A DNA stretch of 32,971 nucleotides from positions 1 to 32,971 of the forward strand of contig CAMATY010000009.1 of NCBI GenBank assembly GCA_945861325.1. Direction: 5' to 3'. Below are positions 6,583-13,270 of the stretch, in pieces. How positions within the stretch are numbered: position 1 is the first letter of the stretch; each line of letters opens with the position of its first letter. Source of the DNA: Ferrithrix thermotolerans DSM 19514. Lineage in GTDB: Bacteria; Actinomycetota; Acidimicrobiia; Acidimicrobiales; Ilumatobacteraceae. The notes below the pieces were generated by a model, which saw only the letters and a list, made by a program, of their open reading frames with translations, ran no database searches and was not told the origin of the DNA. Both the position numbers and the translations under genes were made by a program.

Positions 6583-7479
6583 TCAAATAAATATTCGACA
6601 ATTTCTTTTTTGTCTGACTATGGGACACGCGACGAATTTGTTGGCGTCGTGAAGAGTGTGATTTACGAGATTGCTCCGCAATGTCGTGTCGTTGATTTAA
6701 CACATGAAATTGAACCATTTGATGTTCGCGCAGGTTCATTATCTTTAGCGCGTTGTGTGTCGTATGTCGCTAGTGGTGTTGTGTTGGCAGTTGTTGACCC
6801 AGGAGTTGGTTCAACTCGTCGAGCAATTGCCGTTGAAGTTGCAGATGGCAAAGGTGTTTTCGTCGGACCTGATAATGGTTTGTTGGCGATGGCGATTGCT
6901 CTTGCTGGTGGTGCTGGAAGAGCAGTGTGTCTAACTAACCCCGAATATCATCTGGTAGCCCCTGGTGAAACTTTTGCGGGGCGAGATATTTTTGGCCCAG
7001 TTGCGGCGCATTTATGTAATGGTGTCGATCTAAGCGAACTCGGAGAAATGATTGACCCTGGTTTGTTGTTGCCAGGTGTCGTGCCGTTGCCACGGGAAGA
7101 AAACGGTTCGTTGCATGGCGAAGTTACATGGGTGGATCGTTTTGGTAACTGTCAACTAAATATTGGTCCAGATGAAGTTGTAGATTTTGGCGAAGTAGTG
7201 CGAGTCGAAATTGGCTCACTAATGAGTGGCGCGAGTGCGACGCGTGAGCCAGTCGTAAGAGCATTAAAAGTCGTGAGAAGTTACGACCAAATCGGCAGTG
7301 GCATTGGGCTCGTAGTTGACTCATATGGGATGCTTTCAATTTGCGTAGATCGTGGATCGGCTGCAACCGAACTACAGATAGGCCAAGGAGATTTGATCGT
7401 TTTGTCGAAATCGGGTGATTCTGGTGGCCAAGTCAGCGGCTCAATCACAACATCAATAAAAATAAGCCCGACTCGTTAA
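6580..7479 (+). CDS. SAM hydroxide adenosyltransferase (DUF62 family SAM hydrolase)
   Basis: A 299-residue cytoplasmic enzyme of the DUF62 / fluorinase-chlorinase superfamily. Most members use water to split S-adenosylmethionine into adenosine and methionine. Family marks are the N-terminal FLSDYGTRDEFVG, VDLTHEI, VVDPGVGSTRRAI, VFVGPDNGLL and TFAGRDIFGPVAAHL, then a C-terminal beta domain with WVDRFGNCQLNI. The start is ATG 6580, the first methionine before the conserved core; an in-frame start at 6517 would translate through the hairpin leader. The A and U of the start codon are paired in the predicted leader hairpin, suggesting control of translation. A 27-codon membrane peptide ORF starts 10 bases after the stop. 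A halogenase role is unlikely without a secondary-metabolite context. Confidence 0.9.
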   Translation: MSNKYSTISFLSDYGTRDEFVGVVKSVIYEIAPQCRVVDLTHEIEPFDVRAGSLSLARCVSYVASGVVLAVVDPGVGSTRRAIAVEVADGKGVFVGPDNGLLAMAIALAGGAGRAVCLTNPEYHLVAPGETFAGRDIFGPVAAHLCNGVDLSELGEMIDPGLLLPGVVPLPREENGSLHGEVTWVDRFGNCQLNIGPDEVVDFGEVVRVEIGSLMSGASATREPVVRALKVVRSYDQIGSGIGLVVDSYGMLSICVDRGSAATELQIGQGDLIVLSKSGDSGGQVSGSITTSIKISPTR

Positions 7480-7489
7480 TCTTGAGATC

Positions 7490-7573
7490 ATGCGACCATC
7501 AACAACTCTGACGATTGCGTTGCTATTGTTTGCGATTTTTGCGGCGGGTATCGCTTCGCTTGTGATTCGCTAA
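7490..7573 (+). CDS. Small single-pass membrane peptide (27 aa)
   Basis: ATG at 7490 opens MRPSTTLTIALLLFAIFAAG..., ending IASLVIR at a TAA (7571-7573). It is a short basic head followed by one hydrophobic helix, the shape of a real small membrane protein. It lies 10 bases after the SAM hydrolase stop, with a weak GAG three bases before the start codon, and is probably cotranscribed. Its last 51 bases overlap, on the opposite strand, the 3' end of the convergent membrane protein gene. Function is unknown. It is too short for coding statistics, so support rests on shape and position. Confidence 0.5.
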   Translation: MRPSTTLTIALLLFAIFAAGIASLVIR

Positions 7574-8353
7574 CAATTTTGATTTGTCGCCAGTCGTCAC
7601 AGACAAATTTGTCTGCGAAGAATTAGTAGCGACAAGAAATCCTGCGAACAAAATACACAAACCAATAAGTAATGTCACCGCAAATGCCCGGTCTTTGCCC
7701 AGGCGACCAGCCAGCGAACCACTTGCTGAAAGTACGATTGTGCCGGCTGCTACCAAAACATTACTTGTCGCTAGTCGCAATCGAGATTTAACGACTCGAA
7801 CGCTTCTAGTTGACACCGTTGGTGATGATTTTCGGATAACTCTAAAAGTCGACCATAGGGCGCCAAAAATAATTATTAGTGCTGGCACACCTGACCCAAC
7901 TGCAGCAAGAATTCGTGGAGTCACACCGAAAAGTTCTCGAGCCGAAGGAAACTCGCCGTCTATTATTTCTCGTTTTGCTGGCGCTACTAATACAACTCCG
8001 ATAGAAAATGCACTCAGACCAATTAGATAGTTGCGAACACGGTCACCAGTTGTTGTTCCTGCTAATAAATAAATCGTGCCGAGGGCAAGCCAACCAACAT
8101 TAAGCACGGCACCCGAAACAAAAAATACTCTGAATACAAAAATCGTCCAGCCCGTTGCTTCAGCCCACCACAGTGCAAGTGAACCGATCGCAAAAAGAGT
8201 CATGGCGATTGTCCACGCAAGTTCATGTGGCTGGCCACGAACTTGCCAACGATCAAAAGTTAGCAGCGCAAATGCGCATGCAACGAGCGCGGCCGCACCC
8301 GCAAGTGATGCATTTAATTGACTCGCTAATGCCTGAACCACAGAAATGAGCAC
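7523..8353 (-). CDS. Conserved multi-pass membrane protein of unknown function
   Basis: A 276-residue protein with about seven hydrophobic segments and a basic C-terminal tail (KRSDTRRKNRKQ). The first half contains FDRWQVRGQPHELAWTIAM, SLALWWAEATGW and VGWLALGTIYLLAG. I recall similar unnamed actinobacterial membrane proteins but no function. There are no catalytic motifs or cofactor-binding residues I can name. The start is GTG 8353: the first transmembrane segment follows at once, and a TATCGT -10 box lies six bases upstream. It is divergent from rex, and its 3' end overlaps the small peptide ORF on the other strand. A sensor or respiratory accessory role is possible but unsupported. Confidence 0.75.
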   Translation of the reverse strand: MLISVVQALASQLNASLAGAAALVACAFALLTFDRWQVRGQPHELAWTIAMTLFAIGSLALWWAEATGWTIFVFRVFFVSGAVLNVGWLALGTIYLLAGTTTGDRVRNYLIGLSAFSIGVVLVAPAKREIIDGEFPSARELFGVTPRILAAVGSGVPALIIIFGALWSTFRVIRKSSPTVSTRSVRVVKSRLRLATSNVLVAAGTIVLSASGSLAGRLGKDRAFAVTLLIGLCILFAGFLVATNSSQTNLSVTTGDKSKLLANHKRSDTRRKNRKQ

Positions 8354-8365
8354 ATCCGAACGATA
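8354..8365 (-). promoter_or_regulatory. Leaderless -10 box of the membrane protein gene
   Basis: On the minus strand TATCGT (8365 to 8360) is followed by six bases and the GTG start. There is no Shine-Dalgarno sequence. The spacing equals that at the other leaderless-looking starts in this window. No convincing -35 box was found. Confidence 0.4.
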
Positions 8366-8417
8366 ACTCTCGTGACAAAAGTCTTTACCTTTATCTAATT
8401 AATTTGTGTTCTCAACT

Positions 8418-8446
8418 TTGTGAATTAATGCACTAAGCCCTACCCT
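8418..8446 (+). promoter_or_regulatory. rex promoter with overlapping Rex-type operator
   Basis: TTGTGAATTAATGCACTA (8418-8435) matches the actinobacterial Rex operator TTGTGAAnnnnTTCACAA at all seven positions of the left half and five of seven in the right. Its TTGTGA also serves as a -35 box, 17 bases before the -10 box TACCCT (8441-8446), which is 7 bases before the rex ATG. Bound Rex would block RNA polymerase, giving autoregulation as known for Streptomyces rex. The transcript would be leaderless. Confidence 0.62.
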
Positions 8447-8453
8447 GAACGAT

Positions 8454-9143
8454 ATGACACAACTTCAAAGACGCAAAATCCCTGATGCAGCGATTGCTCG
8501 ATTGCCAATTTATTTACAGATTTTAAATAATCTTGCGGCAACTAATGTGCTTCGATTCTCTAGCGACGAACTTGCAGCACTCGCAGGAGTGAATGCAGCC
8601 AAGGTTCGAAAAGATCTTTCGTATCTTGGAAGCTACGGAACTCGCGGTGTTGGTTATGAAGTGACATATTTGATTCATCAAATCAAACGAGAACTTGGTC
8701 TGATGCGTGAATGGAATGTCGTTGTCGTCGGCGCAGGAAACTTGGGTTGTGCGCTCGCAAAATTTGATGGATTTTTATCACGTGGTTTTCCAGTTGTTGG
8801 AATCGTGGACAATGATCCCAAAAAAATCGGCCGAACAACAAGTTCTCTGACAGTTGGTGATGTAGGCGATCTAAAAAATATTGTGCGAGATGAAAAAGTA
8901 AATATTGGTGTGATTACGACTTCTTCTCCAGCAGCTCAGTCCGCAGCCGATGCACTTATCGAAGCAGGTATTACATCAATTCTAAATTTTGCTCCAGTCG
9001 TATTGTCAACACCGAGCAGTGTTTCGGTGCGTAATGTTGACCTCGGCGTTGAGTTGCAGATCTTGAGCTATTACGAACAAATGCGAATCGAAAACGGAAG
9101 CAAAGCACAAAGTGCACCACAACTCAATTCTGTGGGCGCTTGA
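8454..9143 (+). CDS. rex: Redox-sensing transcriptional repressor Rex
   Basis: A 229-residue dimeric DNA-binding protein that releases its operators when the NADH/NAD ratio rises. The winged helix-turn-helix covers residues 10-65, with recognition helix region LAGVNAAKVRKDLSYLG and the wing YGTRGVGY. The Rossmann domain begins with VVVGAGNLG (90-98) and has an acidic residue at D119 (GIVDNDP) selective for NAD(H). The C-terminal domain-swapped helix includes DLGVELQILSYY. Length is typical. It is divergent from a membrane protein gene and precedes a putative lipoprotein gene. Plausible targets are respiratory genes such as the nuo run in this window, but the clearest operator I see is its own. 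Confidence 0.95.
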   Translation: MTQLQRRKIPDAAIARLPIYLQILNNLAATNVLRFSSDELAALAGVNAAKVRKDLSYLGSYGTRGVGYEVTYLIHQIKRELGLMREWNVVVVGAGNLGCALAKFDGFLSRGFPVVGIVDNDPKKIGRTTSSLTVGDVGDLKNIVRDEKVNIGVITTSSPAAQSAADALIEAGITSILNFAPVVLSTPSSVSVRNVDLGVELQILSYYEQMRIENGSKAQSAPQLNSVGA

Positions 9144-9165
9144 TAATTAGTTAGTTGATTCCGTC

Positions 9166-9171
9166 TATTCT
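9166..9171 (+). promoter_or_regulatory. Possible leaderless -10 box of the lipoprotein-like gene
   Basis: TATTCT lies six bases before the GTG at 9178. There is no Shine-Dalgarno sequence, and the gap from rex is only 34 bases. The spacing fits the other leaderless-looking starts, but a -35 box is not evident, so readthrough from rex remains possible. Confidence 0.3.
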
Positions 9172-9177
9172 TAGTTA

Positions 9178-9801
9178 GTGAGACAATTACTAAACTCGCG
9201 ACTTTGGCTGGCATTCGGCCTACTCGCAGTGAGTGGTTTTTTTGTGATGCTTATTTCGTGCAACGATTGCTTTGGTCGTGGCCAGGACACTGCGGCGATT
9301 CAGCAGTCTGTTGAAAAAAACATCGAGCTCGTGGCAGTGATTGCAAAGTTTGCAGCGAGTGATGGACTGCAAATTGAAAATGGGCGCACTGTCAACGACT
9401 CATCGGTAACGCTTGATGATGGCCGAGTCGTGATGATCGCTGCTGCAACACCAGGTGAACTCAATTGTGATGACTTTACTAGCGTGTCGTCCTGCGTGAT
9501 GTTGGCAAATATGTTTGGCGAATCGGTGATGTGGTTTGCGATTACCAACGTAAACGGCGCGATGCCGAATCGAGTTCTCGAATTACCAAGTCTTGTCGAC
9601 ATGTTGGACAATGGTGACAGGGGTGTGCTGGCCAACGGCTGGATCGTGCGACTTGCAACACCAACACGCAAAACTTGTCGTCAAGATATTGGGGTAAGTC
9701 AAATTAGTTTGAGGGAATTCATCAATAGTTATTCACCAGATAAAAGCATCTCTAAAATGAACCTAATTAGCGATGAAGTCAACGAAGTAGTCTGCCAATG
9801 A
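9178..9801 (+). CDS. Putative lipoprotein or membrane-anchored hypothetical protein
   Basis: A 207-residue protein I do not recognise. The N-terminus has arginines (R2, R8), a hydrophobic stretch (residues 9-27) and LISC, a lipobox-like site that would put the lipid on C28. The remainder is soluble-looking, begins NDCFGRGQDTAAIQQSVEKN and has further cysteines (C31, in LNCDD, SSCVM, KTCRQ and the penultimate residue), compatible with disulfides outside the membrane. The start GTG 9178 is the first one before the signal. The stop overlaps a following 33-codon ORF by ATGA. Location after rex does not define a function. Confidence 0.65.
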   Translation: MRQLLNSRLWLAFGLLAVSGFFVMLISCNDCFGRGQDTAAIQQSVEKNIELVAVIAKFAASDGLQIENGRTVNDSSVTLDDGRVVMIAAATPGELNCDDFTSVSSCVMLANMFGESVMWFAITNVNGAMPNRVLELPSLVDMLDNGDRGVLANGWIVRLATPTRKTCRQDIGVSQISLREFINSYSPDKSISKMNLISDEVNEVVCQ

Positions 9802-9899
9802 TCAAATTTTTAGGTTCAAAACTACTTTTGCAAAATATTTTGGTCGCAACATTGCAACGTGTTTCAAACCCCGAGATTTTACAACAGATAGCGAGTTAA
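9798..9899 (+). CDS. Possible small protein (33 aa) coupled to the preceding gene
   Basis: ATG 9798 overlaps the TGA of the upstream gene and opens MIKFLGSKLLLQNILVAT..., ending QQIAS at TAA 9897-9899. It looks amphipathic or helical, without a full membrane span. Its stop overlaps the stop of the convergent reductase gene (TTAAG region). Overlap coupling and exact filling of the gap argue for a gene; the length argues for caution. No known family is apparent. Confidence 0.4.
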   Translation: MIKFLGSKLLLQNILVATLQRVSNPEILQQIAS

Positions 9900-11191
9900 G
9901 CGTCCGGCATTGCACGCACAATCAAAGCAGCTGCTTTGTACGCCGCTTCGGCTGGCCCAATCTCGTCTGGACGCAACAGATTTGCCATGATTCGTAGCAC
10001 CCACTCCATCAGGGTGCGACTTTGAATGCCAACCCGTGAAAGTTCGCGCATTAAAACTGGGCGACCGATTATTCGTGCGAATAGTCTTGCGACCTTAAAA
10101 TATTGCCCATATTCGTCTTCGATCATTTGGTCGTAGCGCTTTAACACACTCGCATCGCCAGCTAACAGCGCATCGTGCAAAACATCGGCGGCCAAATGCG
10201 CTGTCTCATAGGCATAGTCGATTCCTTCGCCGTTAAATGGGTTGACACTGCCGGCGGCATCACCGATCACAATGTGAGTTGCACCAACTTTTGGTCCGAC
10301 AGATCCGCCCATCGGAATCTTGCCACTCGTGGCTTTGCACTCTGGTTGAGTTGGATCAATTTCCCACCTTTCGGCGACCATGTGGGCATACGAATCAAGC
10401 AAATGTGAAGTATTGACATCTTTGAAATTCTTAAAAGTTGAGAGCAGACCGACGCCAATATTTATTGTTCCGTCGCCAACAGGAAAAATCCATCCATAAC
10501 CGGGCATTGATTTACCGTTGCGATCTTTAACATCAAGCGCAGACTCAATCCATGGTTCTTGGTGTCGCGGACTCTTCCAATAAGTACGAATCGCAGTACC
10601 GTACGGCCACGATTTTTCGCGCGCCGTTCCAATTGCTCGACCGAATCGCGAATTTGCGCCGTCGGCAATAATCACATATTCAGCGTGAATCGCAATTGTG
10701 CTTCCATCAACCTTGTTCGTAACCATTGCACCGCGCACACAATCTTTTGACATGATTGGCGCAACCGCTTCATGTTCTTCAAGAAGTTTGGCACCGGCAG
10801 TTTGAGCATTTCGTGCAACCATCATGTCAAGTTCTCGACGGCGTACGACATATCCATACTGCGGATAAATCGGGTGAGTTGGCCATTTCAACTCGAGTGC
10901 TTTTCCGTGCGCGGTTGCACGCAGACCTTCATAGCGATGAAATTGTGACATCTGCTCGCTAAGCCCCATGTCGTCAAGTTGCTTAACTGCTCGGGGTGTC
11001 AGTCCATCGCCACAAGTTTTTTCACGTGGAAATTTTTTTCGCTCAATCACAGTTACATCGTGACCAAGACGAGCCAACCAAAATCCTGCTGACGCTCCTG
11101 CGGGCCCACCGCCGACAACAAGCACTTCAGTGCGAAGCACTTGACGAACTTCGCCAGTTACATCGAGTTCTTGTCGAATTTCATTTTGCAT
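9896..11191 (-). CDS. Geranylgeranyl reductase family flavoprotein, probable menaquinone reductase (MenJ-like)
   Basis: A 431-residue FAD-dependent oxidoreductase. The N-terminal dinucleotide fold is VVGGGPAGAS (26-35), with ERKKFPREKTCGDGLTPRAV (50-69) typical of geranylgeranyl reductases and the second FAD motif GDAAGSVNPFNGEGI (310-324). These enzymes saturate isoprenoid double bonds; the mycobacterial member MenJ (Rv0561c) reduces one unit of the menaquinone side chain, and a homologue sits beside nuoA in Streptomyces. Position next to bc and complex I genes supports menaquinone as substrate, though archaeal-type lipid or chlorophyll-type substrates define other family members. The ATG 11191 is preceded by AGGGACAG. 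It probably forms a unit with the cytochrome c gene upstream. Confidence 0.85.
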   Translation of the reverse strand: MQNEIRQELDVTGEVRQVLRTEVLVVGGGPAGASAGFWLARLGHDVTVIERKKFPREKTCGDGLTPRAVKQLDDMGLSEQMSQFHRYEGLRATAHGKALELKWPTHPIYPQYGYVVRRRELDMMVARNAQTAGAKLLEEHEAVAPIMSKDCVRGAMVTNKVDGSTIAIHAEYVIIADGANSRFGRAIGTAREKSWPYGTAIRTYWKSPRHQEPWIESALDVKDRNGKSMPGYGWIFPVGDGTINIGVGLLSTFKNFKDVNTSHLLDSYAHMVAERWEIDPTQPECKATSGKIPMGGSVGPKVGATHIVIGDAAGSVNPFNGEGIDYAYETAHLAADVLHDALLAGDASVLKRYDQMIEDEYGQYFKVARLFARIIGRPVLMRELSRVGIQSRTLMEWVLRIMANLLRPDEIGPAEAAYKAAALIVRAMPDA

Positions 11192-11282
11192 CTGTCCCTA
11201 AGGCTAAGCAGATTTATTGGCTCTGATCTATTTGAGGCGTGTGACGTTGCTCGCTGGTCACGAGACGAAGAAAACTAGTTAG

Positions 11283-12104
11283 TTATTTGCCAGATGGACG
11301 AGGATCAGTGCCGACATGCGCTGGAGCATTTGGCATTGCAGCATAGGTCTCTGCGAGATTGTCAAAGTTAACCGCACCAGTCTCAAGACCTGCGAATATT
11401 TCTGACTCAGGTGAGCACCAGAGTTCATATTCGGCTTTCCATTCTTCACTCTTTGGGTCGGCTCCGCTAAGTGCATATCGCTCGTGACACACAACGCCAA
11501 GAATTTCTGCCTCAGTTAAACCGCCTCCGTATTTTTCGCCCTGCTGCGGCATCAGATTTCCGTTATACGAAAGTGGCGCGTGTGCCCCACCATCACGATC
11601 TGGGTTGCCGTAAATTTTGATTCCGGCTGAAACATATTGCTGTGAACCTATATATACGAAACTCAGCATGTCTTCAATTTTTGGAAAAGTTTTTAAAACT
11701 TCGCCTTGATACAAAACTCGACCAGCACCACCAGCACCGTTCGCGCCATGACAACCTGCGCAAGAGCCATAGACGCCGGCCCCAACGGCAAGTGGTCCCT
11801 CAACTATTTTTTCTTGTGGTTGTATCGCAAGAAGATATAAAAAGGCCCAAAGTGGTAACAGACTTAAAGTTGCCATTGCCCAGAATGGAATTTTCTTTCG
11901 CGAGTTTGCTGCGACAACATAACTTGGGTCTGGCGGTGGCGGTGGCGCGCTTGCAGCCGGCGCACTTGCAACTGATTTATTCTCTGCAACTTTTACAAGA
12001 ACATTTTCCGAAGCAGTTGCCCCATCGGCAACAGGCGCTATGCCAGCTGCTTTGTCACGTGCTTCTTGCGCACGCTTAAGTAGATGTTCGGGTATTCCTG
12101 CCAC
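11283..12104 (-). CDS. Membrane-anchored monoheme cytochrome c with IPEHLL N-terminus
   Basis: A 273-residue protein: a cytoplasmic N-terminal tail (1-73) rich in Ala, Pro and Lys, one membrane helix (about 74-95), then an extracytoplasmic cytochrome c domain with heme site CAGCH (C115, C118, H119) and a likely Met ligand in NLMPQQG. It probably shuttles electrons between the bc module and a terminal oxidase. I chose GTG 12104: GAGGAG lies four bases upstream, and the resulting AGIPEHLLKRAQEAR start matches that of the cytochrome b C-part encoded divergently. An in-frame TTG at 12119 would consume the ribosome site. It may be cotranscribed with the reductase, though 91 bases separate them. 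No oxidase gene is in the window. Confidence 0.85.
   Translation of the reverse strand: MAGIPEHLLKRAQEARDKAAGIAPVADGATASENVLVKVAENKSVASAPAASAPPPPPDPSYVVAANSRKKIPFWAMATLSLLPLWAFLYLLAIQPQEKIVEGPLAVGAGVYGSCAGCHGANGAGGAGRVLYQGEVLKTFPKIEDMLSFVYIGSQQYVSAGIKIYGNPDRDGGAHAPLSYNGNLMPQQGEKYGGGLTEAEILGVVCHERYALSGADPKSEEWKAEYELWCSPESEIFAGLETGAVNFDNLAETYAAMPNAPAHVGTDPRPSGK
12061..12080 (-). repeat. 20-bp repeat, copy 1 (inverted partner at 14080-14099)
   Basis: The minus strand reads CTTAAGCGTGCGCAAGAAGC, identical to 14080-14099 on the plus strand. It lies inside a longer similarity covering the first 63 bases of both genes, with 51 of 63 bases equal by my count. The two copies are inverted, about 2 kb apart, and encode the shared LKRAQEA segment. 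Confidence 0.9.
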
Positions 12105-12358
12105 TGCACTCCTCAACAATAAGTTTCTGGTTTGTCATTATCCTTGCGCCTAATAGGTTAGACGCAACGCAACCCAATGCGAGAAGTTCACGAGCGCACA
12201 ACCCGAATAGTCGGGCTTACCTTCGTTGAGAGATGTTGAGCAATCGTGAAAACTAGTGACGAAAAAAGACTTTCACAGTTGGTTTCAAGCAGAGTCATTA
12301 TTATCTTGCCGACTAGGCTAAAAATAGACTTAACGAGGAAAGGCAAGCCCTCAAACTA
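12105..12358. promoter_or_regulatory. Divergent control region between cytochrome c and the bc/nuo run
   Basis: This 254-base gap must hold promoters for both directions. On the plus strand TAGGCT (12314-12319) and TAGACT (12325-12330) are possible -10 boxes. GAGGAAAGG (12335-12343) is the only ribosome site, 15 bases from the ATG at 12359, and its GAGG can pair with CCTC (12349-12352), which would shorten the distance. Inverted pairs are CCCGA-ATAG-TCGGG (12212-12225) and GTGAAA (12246-12251) with TTTCAC (12271-12276). No full Rex operator was found. Confidence 0.45.
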
Positions 12359-12835
12359 ATGCTCGCAATTGACATTCTCAGGTGGCCAGGGGTCAACCAG
12401 GCTTTTATTTTCTCCGCCATAGTTACGACGCTGTTAAGCCTTGTCATCATTCCAATCGGTAAGCGTCGAAAATTTGATCGCAAGGCAACTTGGGGCGAAG
12501 CAATGCTCGGCGCTGCGTATGTTTTTGCGGTTTTGTTTTTGGCTTTTGGCGTTGTGCCTCACCAATGGATTGACCACGCTGACAAAGAACTAGGTTGGCG
12601 CAAAGACAAACTTGTCTACGGGCCATTCAACATTTTGAAGTCTGACACGATTGGTGGAAGTTTTCCGATCGTCATAAGTTACGAAGCAATCCGTGACATC
12701 GTTGTTGTTGTAATTCATGTCTTTTACATCGGGCTAATGATCTATCTTTTTAGCTGGTGGCAAAAACGTGGAGAAGTCGTTGCCAAAGAAGTTGCAACTT
12801 CGACATACGGTCGTCCTCTAATGAAGAAGAGTTAA
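12359..12835 (+). CDS. Unknown membrane protein, first gene of the bc/nuo run
   Basis: A 158-residue protein I cannot assign. Three hydrophobic segments are visible at about 14-33, 47-67 and 105-133, with a basic loop IGKRRKFDRKATWG between the first two and a loop VPHQWIDHADKELGW after the second. H68, H73 and H120 could bind metal or heme, but no known ligand pattern is present. It is followed three bases later by the ferredoxin gene, and its place at the head of the bc module suggests a structural or quinol-related subunit. The ATG 12359 is the only reasonable start, although its ribosome site is unusually far upstream. Confidence 0.75.
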   Translation: MLAIDILRWPGVNQAFIFSAIVTTLLSLVIIPIGKRRKFDRKATWGEAMLGAAYVFAVLFLAFGVVPHQWIDHADKELGWRKDKLVYGPFNILKSDTIGGSFPIVISYEAIRDIVVVVIHVFYIGLMIYLFSWWQKRGEVVAKEVATSTYGRPLMKKS

Positions 12836-12838
12836 ACG

Positions 12839-13252
12839 ATGGCAAAAACAGACGCAAATCCACCGATGATGCCGTACACGGATGATTATCAACTTGTTGA
12901 AGTTGACGCCGAATATTTAAGCAAGGCAGTTAAGCCAAAACAGTTCATTCACATTGACCAATCTGAGTGCATCTTGTGTGAAGGATGTGTTGACATTTGT
13001 CCATGGAAGTGCATCTTCATGGTTTCGCCTGAAGCGATTAGTCAAGCTGACGGTACTGAGCTTCCAGGTGATGATCCTTCTGACAAGGTTGTGTTTATTA
13101 TTGACGATGATGTTTGCACGCGTTGTGCGTTGTGCGTTGATCGCTGTCCAACCGGAGTGATAATTCTTGGCAAGGTTGGAGTTGCACCGGCTACTGGCGA
13201 AACTCATATGCGAACGAATAATCATGGTTATTCATATGGCATGCGATTTTAG
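12839..13252 (+). CDS. 2[4Fe-4S] ferredoxin-type protein in the bc module
   Basis: A 137-residue soluble iron-sulfur protein. Two complete cluster motifs are seen: C44, C47, C50, C54 followed by Pro (CILCEGCVDICP) and C93, C96, C99, C103 followed by Pro (CTRCALCVDRCP), with an insertion between them (residues 59-90) that separates the halves more than in small bacterial ferredoxins. There is no membrane helix or export signal, so it acts in the cytoplasm. It differs from NuoI, which is encoded separately at 26020. Three bases after the preceding gene and 18 before cytochrome b, it is probably part of, or a donor/acceptor to, the bc complex. The partner is inference. Confidence 0.88.
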   Translation: MAKTDANPPMMPYTDDYQLVEVDAEYLSKAVKPKQFIHIDQSECILCEGCVDICPWKCIFMVSPEAISQADGTELPGDDPSDKVVFIIDDDVCTRCALCVDRCPTGVIILGKVGVAPATGETHMRTNNHGYSYGMRF

Positions 13253-13270
13253 GAACGGAGTTTAAATTAA

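Noticed and set aside
7584-8321. Plus-strand open frames opposite the membrane protein gene
   Set aside because: They lack a hydrophobic or domain pattern, while the minus frame is a coherent multi-helix protein with a promoter.
11244-11268. GTGAC...GTCAC inverted repeat between the reductase and cytochrome c genes as a terminator
   Set aside because: Only five pairs with an 11-base loop and no T run.
12196-12212. GTTCACGAGCGCACAAC as a Rex operator in the divergent respiratory region
   Set aside because: The halves are in the wrong order for TTGTGAAnnnnTTCACAA, and the match is short.
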